Positions 1-8,241 of a stretch of DNA of 57,525 nt are shown piece after piece. Source of the DNA: SVTX01 sp964629615 (GTDB taxonomy: Bacteria > Bacillota > Clostridia > Oscillospirales > CAG-272); NCBI GenBank assembly GCA_964629615.1, contig CAZVUD010000004.1, positions 1 through 57,525 of the forward strand, in the 5' to 3' direction. The first letter of the stretch is position 1. Every line of letters begins with the position of its first letter. The translations under genes were made by a program, and so were the position numbers. The notes under the pieces were generated by a model. It was not told the DNA's origin. It searched no databases and was given only the letters and a program-made list of their open reading frames with translations.

Positions 1-8
1 TGTTATGC

Positions 9-260
9 GGACTGTCGGGGACGCCAGTCCCTACAGGTTATCATAATAATATTGTGCATTATGTTGATGTGAAATGATCGTTATTTCAACGGATAAATAA
101 TGATTTTATGATTACAAATTGTAGGGACCGACGAATGCAAGCAAGTTGCCGACGGTCCGTAAAAACAGTAATATATCGATTGCGTTATGTCAACGCAATA
201 CACAATAATTTTATAATAACCCGTATATACCGACGAATGCAAGCAAGTTGCCGTCGGTCC
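9..260. repeat. Cluster of short hairpin-forming interspersed repeats
   Basis: No gene is seen in the first 450 bases. Three palindromic elements lie here: GGACTG/CAGTCC arms (9-14, 25-30) followed by CTACA, GGACCG/CGGTCC arms (125-130, 153-158) preceded by TGTA, and CCGACG/CGTCGG arms (230-235, 252-257). The last two share the core CGACGAATGCAAGCAAGTTG. A further hairpin ATTGCGTT/AACGCAAT sits at 179-199. The look is that of dispersed REP-like elements; function unknown. Confidence 0.6.
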
Positions 261-458
261 GCGATAATATTGTTTTTTATGATAACTTTATGTAACAACA
301 GGCACATAACATATATAACCTCCGCAGGAGCGAACTGCGTTAGCCCGCACAAAACCCTTCTCATCTGATAACACTAACAATACCTTATGCAAAATGCATA
401 AAATAGCACACTCCATCTTGTGCACTCTAACAAAAATATAAAAATCTCATAATTTCAC

Positions 459-487
459 TTGACAATCACGTGACCGTATGATATAAT
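459..487 (+). promoter_or_regulatory. Sigma-A promoter of the XRE regulator
   Basis: TTGACA (459-464), a 17-bp spacer and TATAAT (482-487). The spacer contains the palindrome TCACGTGA (466-473), which could be an operator. The leader to the start codon is about 90 nt. Confidence 0.8.
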
Positions 488-581
488 GATATTACAACAA
501 ATCAAATGAACGCATAACAAGATTTATAAACCGCAAAATATAATCACACATTATGTGCAGAACAGAAAGTAAGGGATTTAA

Positions 582-785
582 TTGTATAATATCATTATAT
601 ACGAAAAGGTCAGAGAGTACCGCAAGTCACATCATTTAACGCAAAAAGAGCTTGCGGACAAGCTTTGCGTTTCACCGCAGACTGTGTCTAAATGGGAAAA
701 ATGCGACTGCTATCCCGATATCACCCTACTGCCTGTGCTTGCGCACGTGCTGGAGTGCAGTATAAGTGACTTTTTCTGCGCCTGA
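582..785 (+). CDS. Small XRE-family helix-turn-helix regulator
   Basis: A 67-residue protein that is almost entirely one Cro/C1-type helix-turn-helix: the segments LTQKELADKL and SPQTVSKWEK (about residues 20-42) are the typical helix 2 and recognition helix 3 of XRE regulators. It should bind DNA as a dimer; the target is unknown, but TCACGTGA in its own promoter is a candidate. The start is TTG, preceded by AAGGGA; no in-frame ATG exists upstream. There is no C-terminal sensor domain and no toxin partner beside it, so a stand-alone repressor is more likely than a toxin-antitoxin antitoxin. It is monocistronic and ends just before a strong terminator. Confidence 0.75.
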   Translation: MYNIIIYEKVREYRKSHHLTQKELADKLCVSPQTVSKWEKCDCYPDITLLPVLAHVLECSISDFFCA

Positions 786-800
786 TGACTTATACAGTAA

Positions 801-839
801 AAAAACAGCATTTCGGCTAACTGCCGAAATGCTGTTTTT
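801..839. terminator. Bidirectional intrinsic terminator
   Basis: A perfect 17-bp stem (801-817 with 823-839) has A-run and T-run flanks, so it works on both strands. It separates the XRE gene from the convergent CD1247-family gene. Confidence 0.92.
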
Positions 840-852
840 GTATCTTATGATA

Positions 853-1308
853 TTACTGCTTGTCGTCATCCTCGATAATGCAACCGAGCTTTTCGCCGCA
901 AGCAGGGCAGATGAGCTCCTCTGCGTTTACGGATTCGTCAAAGCAAACTGTTTCGCCGCATGAGGGGCAAACTATCTCGTAGTAGTCCTCATCGTCAAAT
1001 TCGCAGTCCTCAAAGCAGTTCTCACAATCGCCGTTGCAAGTGAATTCCTCGTCGTCATCCCACTCTTCGTCGTCCTCGTCCTCATCATCGTCGATAAGTA
1101 CTTCTTCAACATCGCCGAGATCCTCGTCAAGCTCCTCGCAGTATTCGATGAGGTTTTCAACATCCTCGTCAAGCCCCTCGATCTCATCTGCCATATCAGA
1201 GCAAAGCTCGATAAGAGCGTTGATAAGCTTAGCTTCAGCGGAATCGCCGTTCATGTTAAGACCCTCAGCGAGTCCTTTGATATATGCGCATCTTTCAGTA
1301 AGTGTCAT
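853..1308 (-). CDS. CD1247-family acidic zinc-ribbon protein
   Basis: A 151-residue protein. The N-terminus (TERCAYIKGLAEGLNM) matches the start of the clostridial CD1247 N-terminal domain family. A very acidic Asp/Glu linker (about residues 72-88) follows, then a first cysteine cluster (CNGDCENCFEDC) and a second with CPSCGETVC and CPACGEKLGC, which should bind zinc. The molecular role of the family is not known; the zinc ribbons suggest nucleic-acid or protein binding. It lies 89 bases downstream of efp on the same strand and probably shares its transcript. The start is set by AAAGGAG nine bases before ATG. Confidence 0.8.
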   Translation of the reverse strand: MTLTERCAYIKGLAEGLNMNGDSAEAKLINALIELCSDMADEIEGLDEDVENLIEYCEELDEDLGDVEEVLIDDDEDEDDEEWDDDEEFTCNGDCENCFEDCEFDDEDYYEIVCPSCGETVCFDESVNAEELICPACGEKLGCIIEDDDKQ

Positions 1309-1397
1309 GCTTCTTACTCCTTTGTTTTATATTTTTATTGTTGCAAAATACGGGAAGCTCGACAAGCGAATTTCCCGCATTTGATCAAAACAAATAA

Positions 1398-1955
1398 TTA
1401 TGCACGGGAGAGGTATTCGCCTGTGCGAGTATCGATCTTGAGTACATCGCCAACGTTGATGAAGAGCGGAACCTTGATAACAGCACCTGTTTCAAGCGTA
1501 GCGGGCTTAAGAGCGTTTGTAGCTGTGTTGCCTGCAAAGCCGGGGTCTGTTTCAGTAACCTCAAGCTCAACGAAAATGGGAGGCTCAACTCCGAATACGT
1601 TGCCCTTGTAGGAAATGATCTTGCACATCATTTCTTCCTTTACGAACTTGAAAGCATCGCCAAGCTTCTCTCTGTTGAGGGGGAGCATATCGAATGTTTC
1701 CATATCCATAAAGTAGTAAAGGTCACCGTCAGTATAGGAATACTGCATGTCCTTTCTTTCAATATAAGCGTTTTCATACTTATCTGTGGGGCTGAATGTC
1801 TTTTCAACAACGCCGCCTGTGATCACGTTCTTGAGCTTCGTACGAACGAAAGCTGCACCCTTACCGGGCTTAACGTGCTGGAACTCAACTACCTGATATA
1901 CGTTGCCTTCCATCTCAAATGTTACACCGTTCTTAAAATCGCCGGCTACTACCAT
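1398..1955 (-). CDS. efp: Elongation factor P
   Basis: EF-P binds ribosomes stalled on polyproline and positions the P-site tRNA so that peptide bonds form. The 185 residues are the family's usual length, with a KOW-like N-terminal domain and two OB-fold domains. The loop KPGKG (residues 29-33) carries Lys32, the residue modified in Bacillus EF-P. The C-terminus shows the family signature INVGDVLKIDTRTGEYLSRA. The start is fixed by GGAGG ahead of ATG. A promoter lies about 75 bases upstream, and the gene leads a probable two-gene unit with the CD1247-family gene. No beta-lysylation genes are nearby; in Firmicutes the lysine carries a different modification. Confidence 0.97.
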   Translation of the reverse strand: MVVAGDFKNGVTFEMEGNVYQVVEFQHVKPGKGAAFVRTKLKNVITGGVVEKTFSPTDKYENAYIERKDMQYSYTDGDLYYFMDMETFDMLPLNREKLGDAFKFVKEEMMCKIISYKGNVFGVEPPIFVELEVTETDPGFAGNTATNALKPATLETGAVIKVPLFINVGDVLKIDTRTGEYLSRA

Positions 1956-2030
1956 TGGTTAATACCTCCAAAAATTGATTTCCGCACGGCGCGATCTACG
2001 CCGACGGCACTTTTCATTATTTTACATTTT

Positions 2031-2059
2031 ATTATATAATGAATTTGAGATTTTTGCAA
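2031..2059 (-). promoter_or_regulatory. Sigma-A promoter of efp
   Basis: Read on the minus strand: TTGCAA (2059-2054), 17-bp spacer, TATAAT (2036-2031). Confidence 0.75.
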
Positions 2060-2141
2060 TAGCTTACGGAAATATAAATGTAAATTTTTTGTGACGCAGT
2101 CATCATAAGCACAAAATGACATTTGAAAAACTGCTTTACAT

Positions 2142-2690
2142 TCAGATCTGTATGCTGTTTACGATATTGCCGTCAAAGTCGTATATCGTAAAGCATCTGT
2201 TTTCATATATCATATATGTGCGTTTGTTGTTGCATTTCGGCAGAGTTACGGATCCCGGATTTATGCAAAGTATGTCGCCTGCGTATTCTATCTTCTGAAC
2301 ATGTGTGTGTCCGTATAAAAATACGCTGTCGTGAGGCATAGGGGGCAGGGAGCTCGGGGAATATATGTGACCGTGCGACAGATACATGTATAGATCATTT
2401 TCGCCGTCGAATATTACGGATATTGTTGACATTATGGGAAACTCCAACACCATCTGATCGACTTCAGTATCGCAATTGCCCCGTACGCATATAAGCCGGT
2501 CTTTTATTTCATTAAGCGCCGCGATCACGGCTTTCGGAGCATATTCTGTCGGGAGATCGTTGCGAGGTCCGTGATACAGAATATCTCCAAGCAATACTAT
2601 CCTGTCTGCAGAGTGCGCATTTGCCGCATCTATCATTTTTTTACAGCACGTTATATCTCCGTGTATATCGGAGGCTATCAGAAGCTTCAT
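2142..2690 (-). CDS. yfcE: YfcE/MJ0936-type metallophosphoesterase
   Basis: A 182-residue calcineurin-like phosphoesterase that hydrolyses phosphodiester bonds with a two-metal centre; the natural substrate of YfcE proteins is unknown. All metal-ligand motifs are present: Asp8-x-His10, Gly35-Asp36, GNCD near residue 72, SHGH near 110 and GHTH near 130. The family ending INPGSV is also seen. It is cytoplasmic, with no signal peptide or membrane segment. It starts 20 bases after the flavin reductase gene and probably shares its transcript; the ribosome site is AAAGGGATG. Confident as to family, not as to substrate. Confidence 0.9.
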   Translation of the reverse strand: MKLLIASDIHGDITCCKKMIDAANAHSADRIVLLGDILYHGPRNDLPTEYAPKAVIAALNEIKDRLICVRGNCDTEVDQMVLEFPIMSTISVIFDGENDLYMYLSHGHIYSPSSLPPMPHDSVFLYGHTHVQKIEYAGDILCINPGSVTLPKCNNKRTYMIYENRCFTIYDFDGNIVNSIQI

Positions 2691-2710
2691 TTTTCACATC
2701 CCTTTCATTA

Positions 2711-3226
2711 TCATTCTTTTACGAGTACATGAAGTATCTCGCAGATATAGAACCTGTGGTAATCCTTCTGCTTGTAATTTGCAAGCGGAGATGTGTCTGT
2801 AAAGCTCTCTTCTTTCAGATCGTCTGCATACAGCTTTTTGCAGATGAATACTACGTCTGAAGAATCAATGTATCTCACGCCGTCAAATTCGGCTGTGCCA
2901 AATCCGCACTCGGATACCTTGTCGGTATCTCTGCCCGATCGTGTGCCGCAAAAGCGCATGCTCTCCCGATCGGCTTCGGGCGGAAAGCATACCGAAAGGT
3001 ATTCTGATTCCTCCGCGATATTATATGTGTATCTCTGGGGGCGGATATAAAGCGTGCATACGGGCTTGTTCCAAAGTATTCCGACACCGCCCCAGCTTGC
3101 GGTCATGGGGTTTATCCCGCCTGCTTTTGTTTTATCGGGAGGGCATATGAGCATCCAATCCTTTCCTATCATCTGAAAGGCGGATCTCTGCAGCTCAAAC
3201 GGGGATATTTCTTTGTAGATTGACAT
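2711..3226 (-). CDS. Flavin reductase-domain protein
   Basis: A 171-residue protein with the FMN-binding split-barrel fold of flavin reductase-like proteins. The segment GGINPMTASWGGVGILWNKP matches the family's conserved TASW region, followed by IRPQRYTY and a late FICKKLYADDL strand. Such clostridial proteins bind FMN and are usually annotated as NAD(P)H:flavin oxidoreductases; the true acceptor is unknown. It starts downstream of AAGGAG, spaced well from ATG. It is the first gene of a two-gene minus-strand unit with the phosphoesterase. Confidence 0.85.
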   Translation of the reverse strand: MSIYKEISPFELQRSAFQMIGKDWMLICPPDKTKAGGINPMTASWGGVGILWNKPVCTLYIRPQRYTYNIAEESEYLSVCFPPEADRESMRFCGTRSGRDTDKVSECGFGTAEFDGVRYIDSSDVVFICKKLYADDLKEESFTDTSPLANYKQKDYHRFYICEILHVLVKE

Positions 3227-3248
3227 TATATTTTCTCCTTTTCAAATT

Positions 3249-3273
3249 AAAGCCGATGGTAGTCATCGGCTTT
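3249..3273 (-). terminator. Terminator-like hairpin after the DHHW gene
   Basis: Stem AAAGCCGATG/CATCGGCTTT with a 5-nt loop, followed on the minus strand by a weak T-rich tail. It lies between the DHHW gene and the flavin reductase gene, so the two probably form separate units with possible read-through. Confidence 0.6.
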
Positions 3274-3296
3274 TATCAGTATATTAACTGTGAGAG

Positions 3297-4643
3297 TTAT
3301 TTGTCTATTATATTTTTAAGCTCCTTGAGTCTGGGGCTTGCACTTGTTGCTATAACGTTGTTTATAAACAGAAGATCGTCAGCACCCTTGCTTATAACAA
3401 ATTCGCAAAGATCGTCCTTGAAATATCTGTAATCCACAACATATATATATTCGTAGGAATCAACAAGGAAGGGAATAAATGCGTTACCGAAGGATTCTTT
3501 TACTACAACTATGGACGAGCCGTTGCTTATATTGCTGTTATGTATCTCGGTCAACGGGTTATCGCCTGCAATAAAGCAGTTGTATTTTGAATTTGCTTTT
3601 ACATACCATGTATCGGTAGATTTGTTGACTATCGGATAGGTCGTTGTGTTGCCGTTTTTTTCGGTCACCTTTGCGGAATTTGTGCCGTTTGGTACATATG
3701 CATATACCGTGTCGGGGTTGTCATGCAAGGTCTGTGCCTTGGTCTCATCGTAAAGAGTTCCTATAAATCCGCCAAATTCCAGCTTTTCGTAAGATGATAG
3801 CGGAGTGGGAGTTATACCCTTTGCGGCACAGAATGCTTCATATGCATAATATGCGCCCAGAGCTGTCCAGTGGTGGTCTGTTCTGAAATATAGGTATTCG
3901 TCCTTGTGCTTGCGCAGATTTTTGCATATATCTATAGACTTGACGTTGCTGCTTTCAAATCCCGAATACATGTAGCTTATGCAGTCGGAGCAATCGGCTG
4001 CACCGTATTTTTCTATGACGTTCTCGCCGAGCGCAAATTCATATGAAAGCGGAACTATCATGTCGTATACATTCACCTTGCCCTCAAGGCGGCTTGCCGC
4101 TTTGTTTACTATATTGACGTAAGCTAAGGAATTTTGCTTGTTGAAGTAGTAAAGCTCATAAGCCGTATCCTTCAAAACGTAAAATCCTTCAATGGTCTCG
4201 CCGTTGTTGCCTGCATTGGGATCGTTGCTGTCGTCATCATCGGCGATATCTATTTTTCCGCCTGATATGTCGTCATTGTCGATCTTGTCGTCCTTGCCGA
4301 GCGTATCGGATTTTCCGTCGCTTTTTATTACCTCATCAGGCGTGATACCGTACAGCGAGCTTATGGAATTGTTTGCCGCGATCATGCCCTCGCGCATCGG
4401 GTATGTGTCGGAGTACCAGAGGCTGACCTGGCTCGTCCATTCGCCCGACAAAAATCCGCTGATCGTGAATTTCGGAAATTCCGTAAGGGTACGCTTTTCA
4501 TTTTCAGACACCTTGGGGCGCAGAAACATGAGGCATCCCACCAAAAAGAAGAATATGAGAGTGGCAGAGGTCACAAGTATGCACAGCATCTGCGAACGAT
4601 ACTTGAATTCCTCTGTGCTTTTATTTTTGTTTTCATTTATCAT
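3297..4643 (-). CDS. DHHW-family (AlgJ/AlgX-like) protein, polysaccharide O-acetylation
   Basis: A 448-residue protein with one N-terminal membrane segment (about residues 20-42) and an extracellular SGNH/AlgX-like domain. The name-giving DHHW motif is in FRTDHHWTALGAYYAYEAF. By analogy with AlgJ/AlgX it should transfer acetyl groups, delivered across the membrane by the MBOAT partner encoded just upstream, onto a cell-surface polysaccharide. A low-complexity Asp/Gly/Asn-rich stretch (about residues 105-150) looks like a flexible linker. It starts 29 bases after the MBOAT gene with AAAGGTG as ribosome site, so the two are co-transcribed. The acceptor glycan cannot be told from the sequence; no glycosyltransferases lie nearby. 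Confidence 0.85.
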   Translation of the reverse strand: MINENKNKSTEEFKYRSQMLCILVTSATLIFFFLVGCLMFLRPKVSENEKRTLTEFPKFTISGFLSGEWTSQVSLWYSDTYPMREGMIAANNSISSLYGITPDEVIKSDGKSDTLGKDDKIDNDDISGGKIDIADDDDSNDPNAGNNGETIEGFYVLKDTAYELYYFNKQNSLAYVNIVNKAASRLEGKVNVYDMIVPLSYEFALGENVIEKYGAADCSDCISYMYSGFESSNVKSIDICKNLRKHKDEYLYFRTDHHWTALGAYYAYEAFCAAKGITPTPLSSYEKLEFGGFIGTLYDETKAQTLHDNPDTVYAYVPNGTNSAKVTEKNGNTTTYPIVNKSTDTWYVKANSKYNCFIAGDNPLTEIHNSNISNGSSIVVVKESFGNAFIPFLVDSYEYIYVVDYRYFKDDLCEFVISKGADDLLFINNVIATSASPRLKELKNIIDK

Positions 4644-4672
4644 ATCTAAACACCTTTAAAATTTTCTATCCG

Positions 4673-6103
4673 TCAGAATTGGAAATAAAGGAACGGGTTG
4701 TATGTATCTCCTGCAAGAGTGAATGCGGAGAGTATTATAAGTACAGACGGCGCTATAACGCCTATGGAAAGGCAGATCTTCTCTCCCGTCTCTGTGCGGC
4801 ACATGATGCGCTTGACTGTGGGAATGATGGGTGTGCACGCGATGCAGGAAAGGATGATGAAGAATATGTTGCTTAAGAGCTGTGATGTTGCCGCGGCATC
4901 CGAGAAATAATTATTATTTCCGCAGAATATGCCCTTGACGGCGACAGTCAGCATCGACATGTCCTCAAACTTGAATATCATCCAGCCGAAGAACACTATA
5001 ACGAGAGTTATAAGTATGCGCGGCAGGCGGATATATATTTTGGGATCCTTCTTTGGCTTTATTATGAATTTTTCTATCATGAGGAATACAAAGAAGTAAA
5101 GTCCCCATATAAGATAGTTCCATGAAGCACCGTGCCAGAATCCCGTAAGTGCCCACACCACAAAGAGGTTGAAAATATGTCTTGGAACAGATACTCTGTT
5201 TCCACCGAGAGGTATGTATACGTAATCGCGGAAGAATGTGGAGAGGGATATGTGCCATCTCCTCCAGAAGTCCGTTACGCTGTCAGCAATGTAAGGGTAG
5301 TTGAAATTTTCCTTGTAGTGGAATCCCACCATAAGTCCCATGCCTATCGCCATGTCGGAATATGCGGAGAAATCAAGATATATCTGCAGGCTGTATGCAA
5401 ATATTCCGAGCAGTATGCCGAGAGATGACTGTGACGCAAGCTTATCGGCATCGAGTATTATAAGGCTGTCGGCAATTGCGGCACATCCGTTTGCAAGAAT
5501 GGCTTTCTTTGCAAGACCTACGGCAAATCTCGTAAATCCCTGTGACATCTCCTGCATGTTCAGCTGTCTTGTGCGGATGTCGTTTGCAACGTCGGCATAT
5601 CTTACGATAGGACCTGCTATGCATTGGTGGAAAAGGGAAGCATAGAGAAGTACGATAAAGTAATTTTTTTCCGCCTCCACATCTCTGCGCTTTACGTCTA
5701 TGACGTAGGATATGAGCTGGAAGGTGTAGAAGGATATACCTATGGGGAGAGCTATGGAGTCAAATACATCTCCGCTTCCGAATATACTGCTTATGTTGGT
5801 TATAAGGAAGTTCGTGTATTTGAATATTACAAGAAGTACAAGGCATATGCCTACGGTGACGGCGCATATGGCGTTTCGCTTGCGCATGTCGTATTGCCTG
5901 TCAAGGCTGAGAGCACCGCCCCAGCAGACGAAGGTCTCAAGGCAAAGCAGCAGTACAAGAACAGGGCCGCCCCACGCATAAAATATCAGCGAGGATATGA
6001 GCAATATAATATTTTGCTTTTGTATGGTCTTGCCGAATATAAAATATACGGCGTAGCATACAACAAGAAAGACGAAAGCAAAGATCATACTTGAAAAAAC
6101 CAT
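4673..6103 (-). CDS. MBOAT O-acyltransferase (DltB/AlgI type)
   Basis: A 476-residue polytopic membrane protein. It shows the MBOAT core, including the YFxDYVYIPLGGNR-like region (FFRDYVYIPLGGNRVSVPRH) and the invariant catalytic histidine in ALTGFWHGASWNYLIWG. MBOAT proteins of this type pass an acyl group, usually acetyl, across the cytoplasmic membrane to a partner that places it on an exopolysaccharide or wall polymer. The adjacent DHHW gene is the expected partner. There is no dltA/dltC, so D-alanylation is unlikely. The start follows GGAGC by a normal distance, and a promoter lies about 45 bases upstream. Confidence 0.93.
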   Translation of the reverse strand: MVFSSMIFAFVFLVVCYAVYFIFGKTIQKQNIILLISSLIFYAWGGPVLVLLLCLETFVCWGGALSLDRQYDMRKRNAICAVTVGICLVLLVIFKYTNFLITNISSIFGSGDVFDSIALPIGISFYTFQLISYVIDVKRRDVEAEKNYFIVLLYASLFHQCIAGPIVRYADVANDIRTRQLNMQEMSQGFTRFAVGLAKKAILANGCAAIADSLIILDADKLASQSSLGILLGIFAYSLQIYLDFSAYSDMAIGMGLMVGFHYKENFNYPYIADSVTDFWRRWHISLSTFFRDYVYIPLGGNRVSVPRHIFNLFVVWALTGFWHGASWNYLIWGLYFFVFLMIEKFIIKPKKDPKIYIRLPRILITLVIVFFGWMIFKFEDMSMLTVAVKGIFCGNNNYFSDAAATSQLLSNIFFIILSCIACTPIIPTVKRIMCRTETGEKICLSIGVIAPSVLIILSAFTLAGDTYNPFLYFQF

Positions 6104-6144
6104 ATATGTAAGCTCCGAATATCAGTTATTTTTATCATATTTTT

Positions 6145-6173
6145 ATTATAACATCAATCCTTGTCAAGGTCAA
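6145..6173 (-). promoter_or_regulatory. Sigma-A promoter of the MBOAT-DHHW unit
   Basis: Read on the minus strand: TTGACC (6173-6168), 17-bp spacer, TATAAT (6150-6145). Confidence 0.8.
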
Positions 6174-6228
6174 TAGGCAAACACGCATTTTTTATATAAC
6201 ACAGCGAAAAAATATTTATACTTGACTA

Positions 6229-6257
6229 TTGACAACTTAAGTGGAAGTGATTATAAT
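6229..6257 (+). promoter_or_regulatory. Sigma-A promoter of folC
   Basis: TTGACA (6229-6234), 17-bp spacer, TATAAT (6252-6257): full consensus. Confidence 0.85.
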
Positions 6258-6306
6258 AATATGGTGCTTAATTTTCATTTTGACCGTTGCATAAGGGGGT
6301 ATCTTT

Positions 6307-7566
6307 GTGAACGAGATCGAGGCGATCGAATATATACATTCTGTTAATTGGCAAAGGGAGCGACCGAGCCTTGACAGGATAAGGAGCCTTTGCGCCTCCA
6401 TCGGAGATCCGCAAAATGAGCTTCGCTTTATACATGTTGCCGGAACTAACGGAAAGGGATCATTTTGCTCCATGCTTGAGTCTGTTCTGCGCATGTCGGG
6501 CATGCGTGTGGGACTTTTCACATCGCCATTCATCTTAAGATTCAACGAGAGAATGAAGGTGAACGGAGAAGATATCACATCAGACGAGCTTGTTGATATA
6601 GTTGAATATATAAGACCTCATGCCGATGCAATGAACGGCAGGTGTACCGAGTTTGAGCTCATTACCGCGATAGGATTTGAGTATTTCAGGCGAAAGGGCT
6701 GCGATATAGTTATCCTTGAGTGCGGAATGGGAGGCAGACTTGACCCTACAAATATCATTGACAGCGCCGTTATGTCTGTTATAACGGGTATAGCCCTGGA
6801 TCATACCGCGTTTCTCGGTGATACCACCGAGAAGATAGCAAGAGAGAAGGCTGGTATAATAAAGCGCGGCGTGCCCGTGCTGTGGTGCGGACAGGATGCT
6901 GATGCATACCGTGTGATATCAAAAAGAGCAAGTGAGATGCAGTCGGCAATGTATGTTGCAGACAAGTCTGTCAGCGTAAAGGAGAACAGTCTTGACGGCA
7001 CAAGGTTTGATTGTGGGGAATATCGCGATCTGTATATAAAATTGCTCGGCTCATATCAGCCTTACAATGCGCGCAATGTGATATGCGCCTGTGAGATACT
7101 GAAGGGTCTCGGATATAATATAAGCTCAGATGATATATACGGTGGGCTGTCACGTGCCCATTGGCTTGCAAGATTTGAGATCATATGCAAGGATCCCTTG
7201 TTTATATTTGACGGCGGACATAATCCCGAGGGCGTGTGCGCGGCGATAGAAAGTGCAAAAATGTACTTTGGCGACAGGCGCTTGTGCGTAATAACGGGCG
7301 TTATGGCTGATAAGGATCACAAATATATGGCAGGGAAGATAAGCGAGATAGCCGACACGGTATATACGGTGTCACCTGACAATCCGCGTGCGCTTGACTG
7401 CAAGAAATATGCTTCTGAGTTTGATGAGCTCGGAGTACATGCAGAAAGCTTTGAGTCGTTGCCTCTTGCCATTTCGGCGGCAAAGGAGCATGCAAAAGCG
7501 AAGGGATGCGCAACGCTTGTATTGGGATCGCTTTATATGTACGGCGAAGTGATAAATGAGATATAG
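6307..7566 (+). CDS. folC: Folylpolyglutamate synthase / dihydrofolate synthase
   Basis: FolC adds glutamate to folates (and often to dihydropteroate) using ATP, in the cytoplasm. The 419 residues match the family. The P-loop GTNGKGS is at residues 46-52, followed by the omega-loop region FTSPFILRFNERMKVNGE; the Mur-ligase middle domain has ECGMGGRLDPTN and ALDHTAFLGDT, and the C-terminal domain has FDGGHNPEG and ITGVMADKDH. The start is GTG, set by AAGGGGG seven bases upstream. Monocistronic as far as can be seen, since the riboswitch follows within 21 bases. No other folate genes are in the window. Confidence 0.95.
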   Translation: MNEIEAIEYIHSVNWQRERPSLDRIRSLCASIGDPQNELRFIHVAGTNGKGSFCSMLESVLRMSGMRVGLFTSPFILRFNERMKVNGEDITSDELVDIVEYIRPHADAMNGRCTEFELITAIGFEYFRRKGCDIVILECGMGGRLDPTNIIDSAVMSVITGIALDHTAFLGDTTEKIAREKAGIIKRGVPVLWCGQDADAYRVISKRASEMQSAMYVADKSVSVKENSLDGTRFDCGEYRDLYIKLLGSYQPYNARNVICACEILKGLGYNISSDDIYGGLSRAHWLARFEIICKDPLFIFDGGHNPEGVCAAIESAKMYFGDRRLCVITGVMADKDHKYMAGKISEIADTVYTVSPDNPRALDCKKYASEFDELGVHAESFESLPLAISAAKEHAKAKGCATLVLGSLYMYGEVINEI

Positions 7567-7586
7567 CGCAAAATGTAATTAAAATA

Positions 7587-7632
7587 TGTGAGTTCGTGAC
7601 CATCCTCACATAAAACAAAACTACGGAAAGGA
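7587..7632 (+). promoter_or_regulatory. preQ1-I riboswitch
   Basis: The stem TGTGAG (7587-7592)/CTCACA (7605-7610) encloses the loop TTCGTGACCAT and is followed by the A-rich tail TAAAACAAAACTACGGA. Loop CGT (7595-7597) can pair with tail ACG (7623-7625) to form the H-type pseudoknot of preQ1 class I riboswitches; the layout matches the Bacillus queC aptamer. The tail runs into GGAAAGGA, a ribosome-binding sequence, so control is probably translational. It precedes a QueT transporter gene, the expected target. Confidence 0.85.
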
Positions 7633-7634
7633 AT

Positions 7635-7658
7635 GTATATGTAATATCTCGCATATAC
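7635..7658 (+). promoter_or_regulatory. Hairpin between riboswitch and queT start
   Basis: GTATATG (7635-7641) pairs with CATATAC (7652-7658). The strongest ribosome-binding sequence, AAAGGA (7628-7633), is about 35 nt from the queT ATG; folding this hairpin would bring it to about 10 nt. An ATG at 7633 opens only a 3-codon frame. Confidence 0.5.
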
Positions 7659-7667
7659 GAAAAGAAA

Positions 7668-8201
7668 ATGAACAGATCAGTCTTAAAAAAGACAAGAGCA
7701 TTGGCGCTTGCAGGCATGATAGCAACGCTGTATGTGGTGCTGACATATATTGCAATGGCGTTCGGACTTGATAAGAACGCAATACAGGTCAGATTTTCGG
7801 AGGCACTGTGCACCATGGCTGTGCTGACTCCGTCGGCAATACCCGGGCTTACTGTCGGATGCTTGCTTGCCAATATACTTACGGGATGCGCGGCACTTGA
7901 CATAGTGCTTGGACCTGTGGCAACGCTTGTGGGAGCACTTGGAGCTTATCTTATAGGAAAGCTCTGCAGGCGAACATCAAAGCGGTGGATACTTTATCTG
8001 TCGCCACTGCCTACGGTATTGGCAAACACGGCGGTAGTGCCGCTTGTCGTATACATATGCTATACTGCACCTGAGATGCAGAGCATGGCATTTATACTGT
8101 ATTCTGCAGTTACTGTGTTTATCGGAGAGATCATAAGCGCGTATCTGCTCGGAATGGCACTGTATTTAGCTGTTGAAAAGCGTCAGAAATACATTATTTA
8201 A
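7668..8201 (+). CDS. queT: QueT-family ECF transporter S component
   Basis: A 177-residue hydrophobic protein with about five to six membrane helices. It is the substrate-binding (S) subunit of an energy-coupling factor transporter and should import queuosine precursors (preQ1 or preQ0) with a shared EcfAAT module encoded elsewhere. The segment IQVRFSEALCTMAVLTPSAI and the later GPVATLVGALGAYLIGKL are typical of the family. The preQ1-I riboswitch directly upstream strongly supports the substrate. No in-frame start exists between the riboswitch and the chosen ATG. The product would supply Tgt, encoded at the far end of the window. Confidence 0.88.
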   Translation: MNRSVLKKTRALALAGMIATLYVVLTYIAMAFGLDKNAIQVRFSEALCTMAVLTPSAIPGLTVGCLLANILTGCAALDIVLGPVATLVGALGAYLIGKLCRRTSKRWILYLSPLPTVLANTAVVPLVVYICYTAPEMQSMAFILYSAVTVFIGEIISAYLLGMALYLAVEKRQKYII

Positions 8202-8205
8202 AATA

Positions 8206-8239
8206 AGCTCGGACTGCAAAGCACATTGCAGTCCGAGCT
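8206..8239. terminator. Bidirectional terminator between queT and birA
   Basis: 14-bp stem AGCTCGGACTGCAA/TTGCAGTCCGAGCT with a 6-nt loop, A/T-rich on both sides. It serves the convergent queT and birA genes. Confidence 0.9.
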
Positions 8240-8241
8240 GT

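Noticed and set aside
5624..6094. 156-codon plus-strand frame and other frames antisense to MBOAT
   Set aside because: Shadow of the MBOAT gene; no ribosome site and no recognisable domain.
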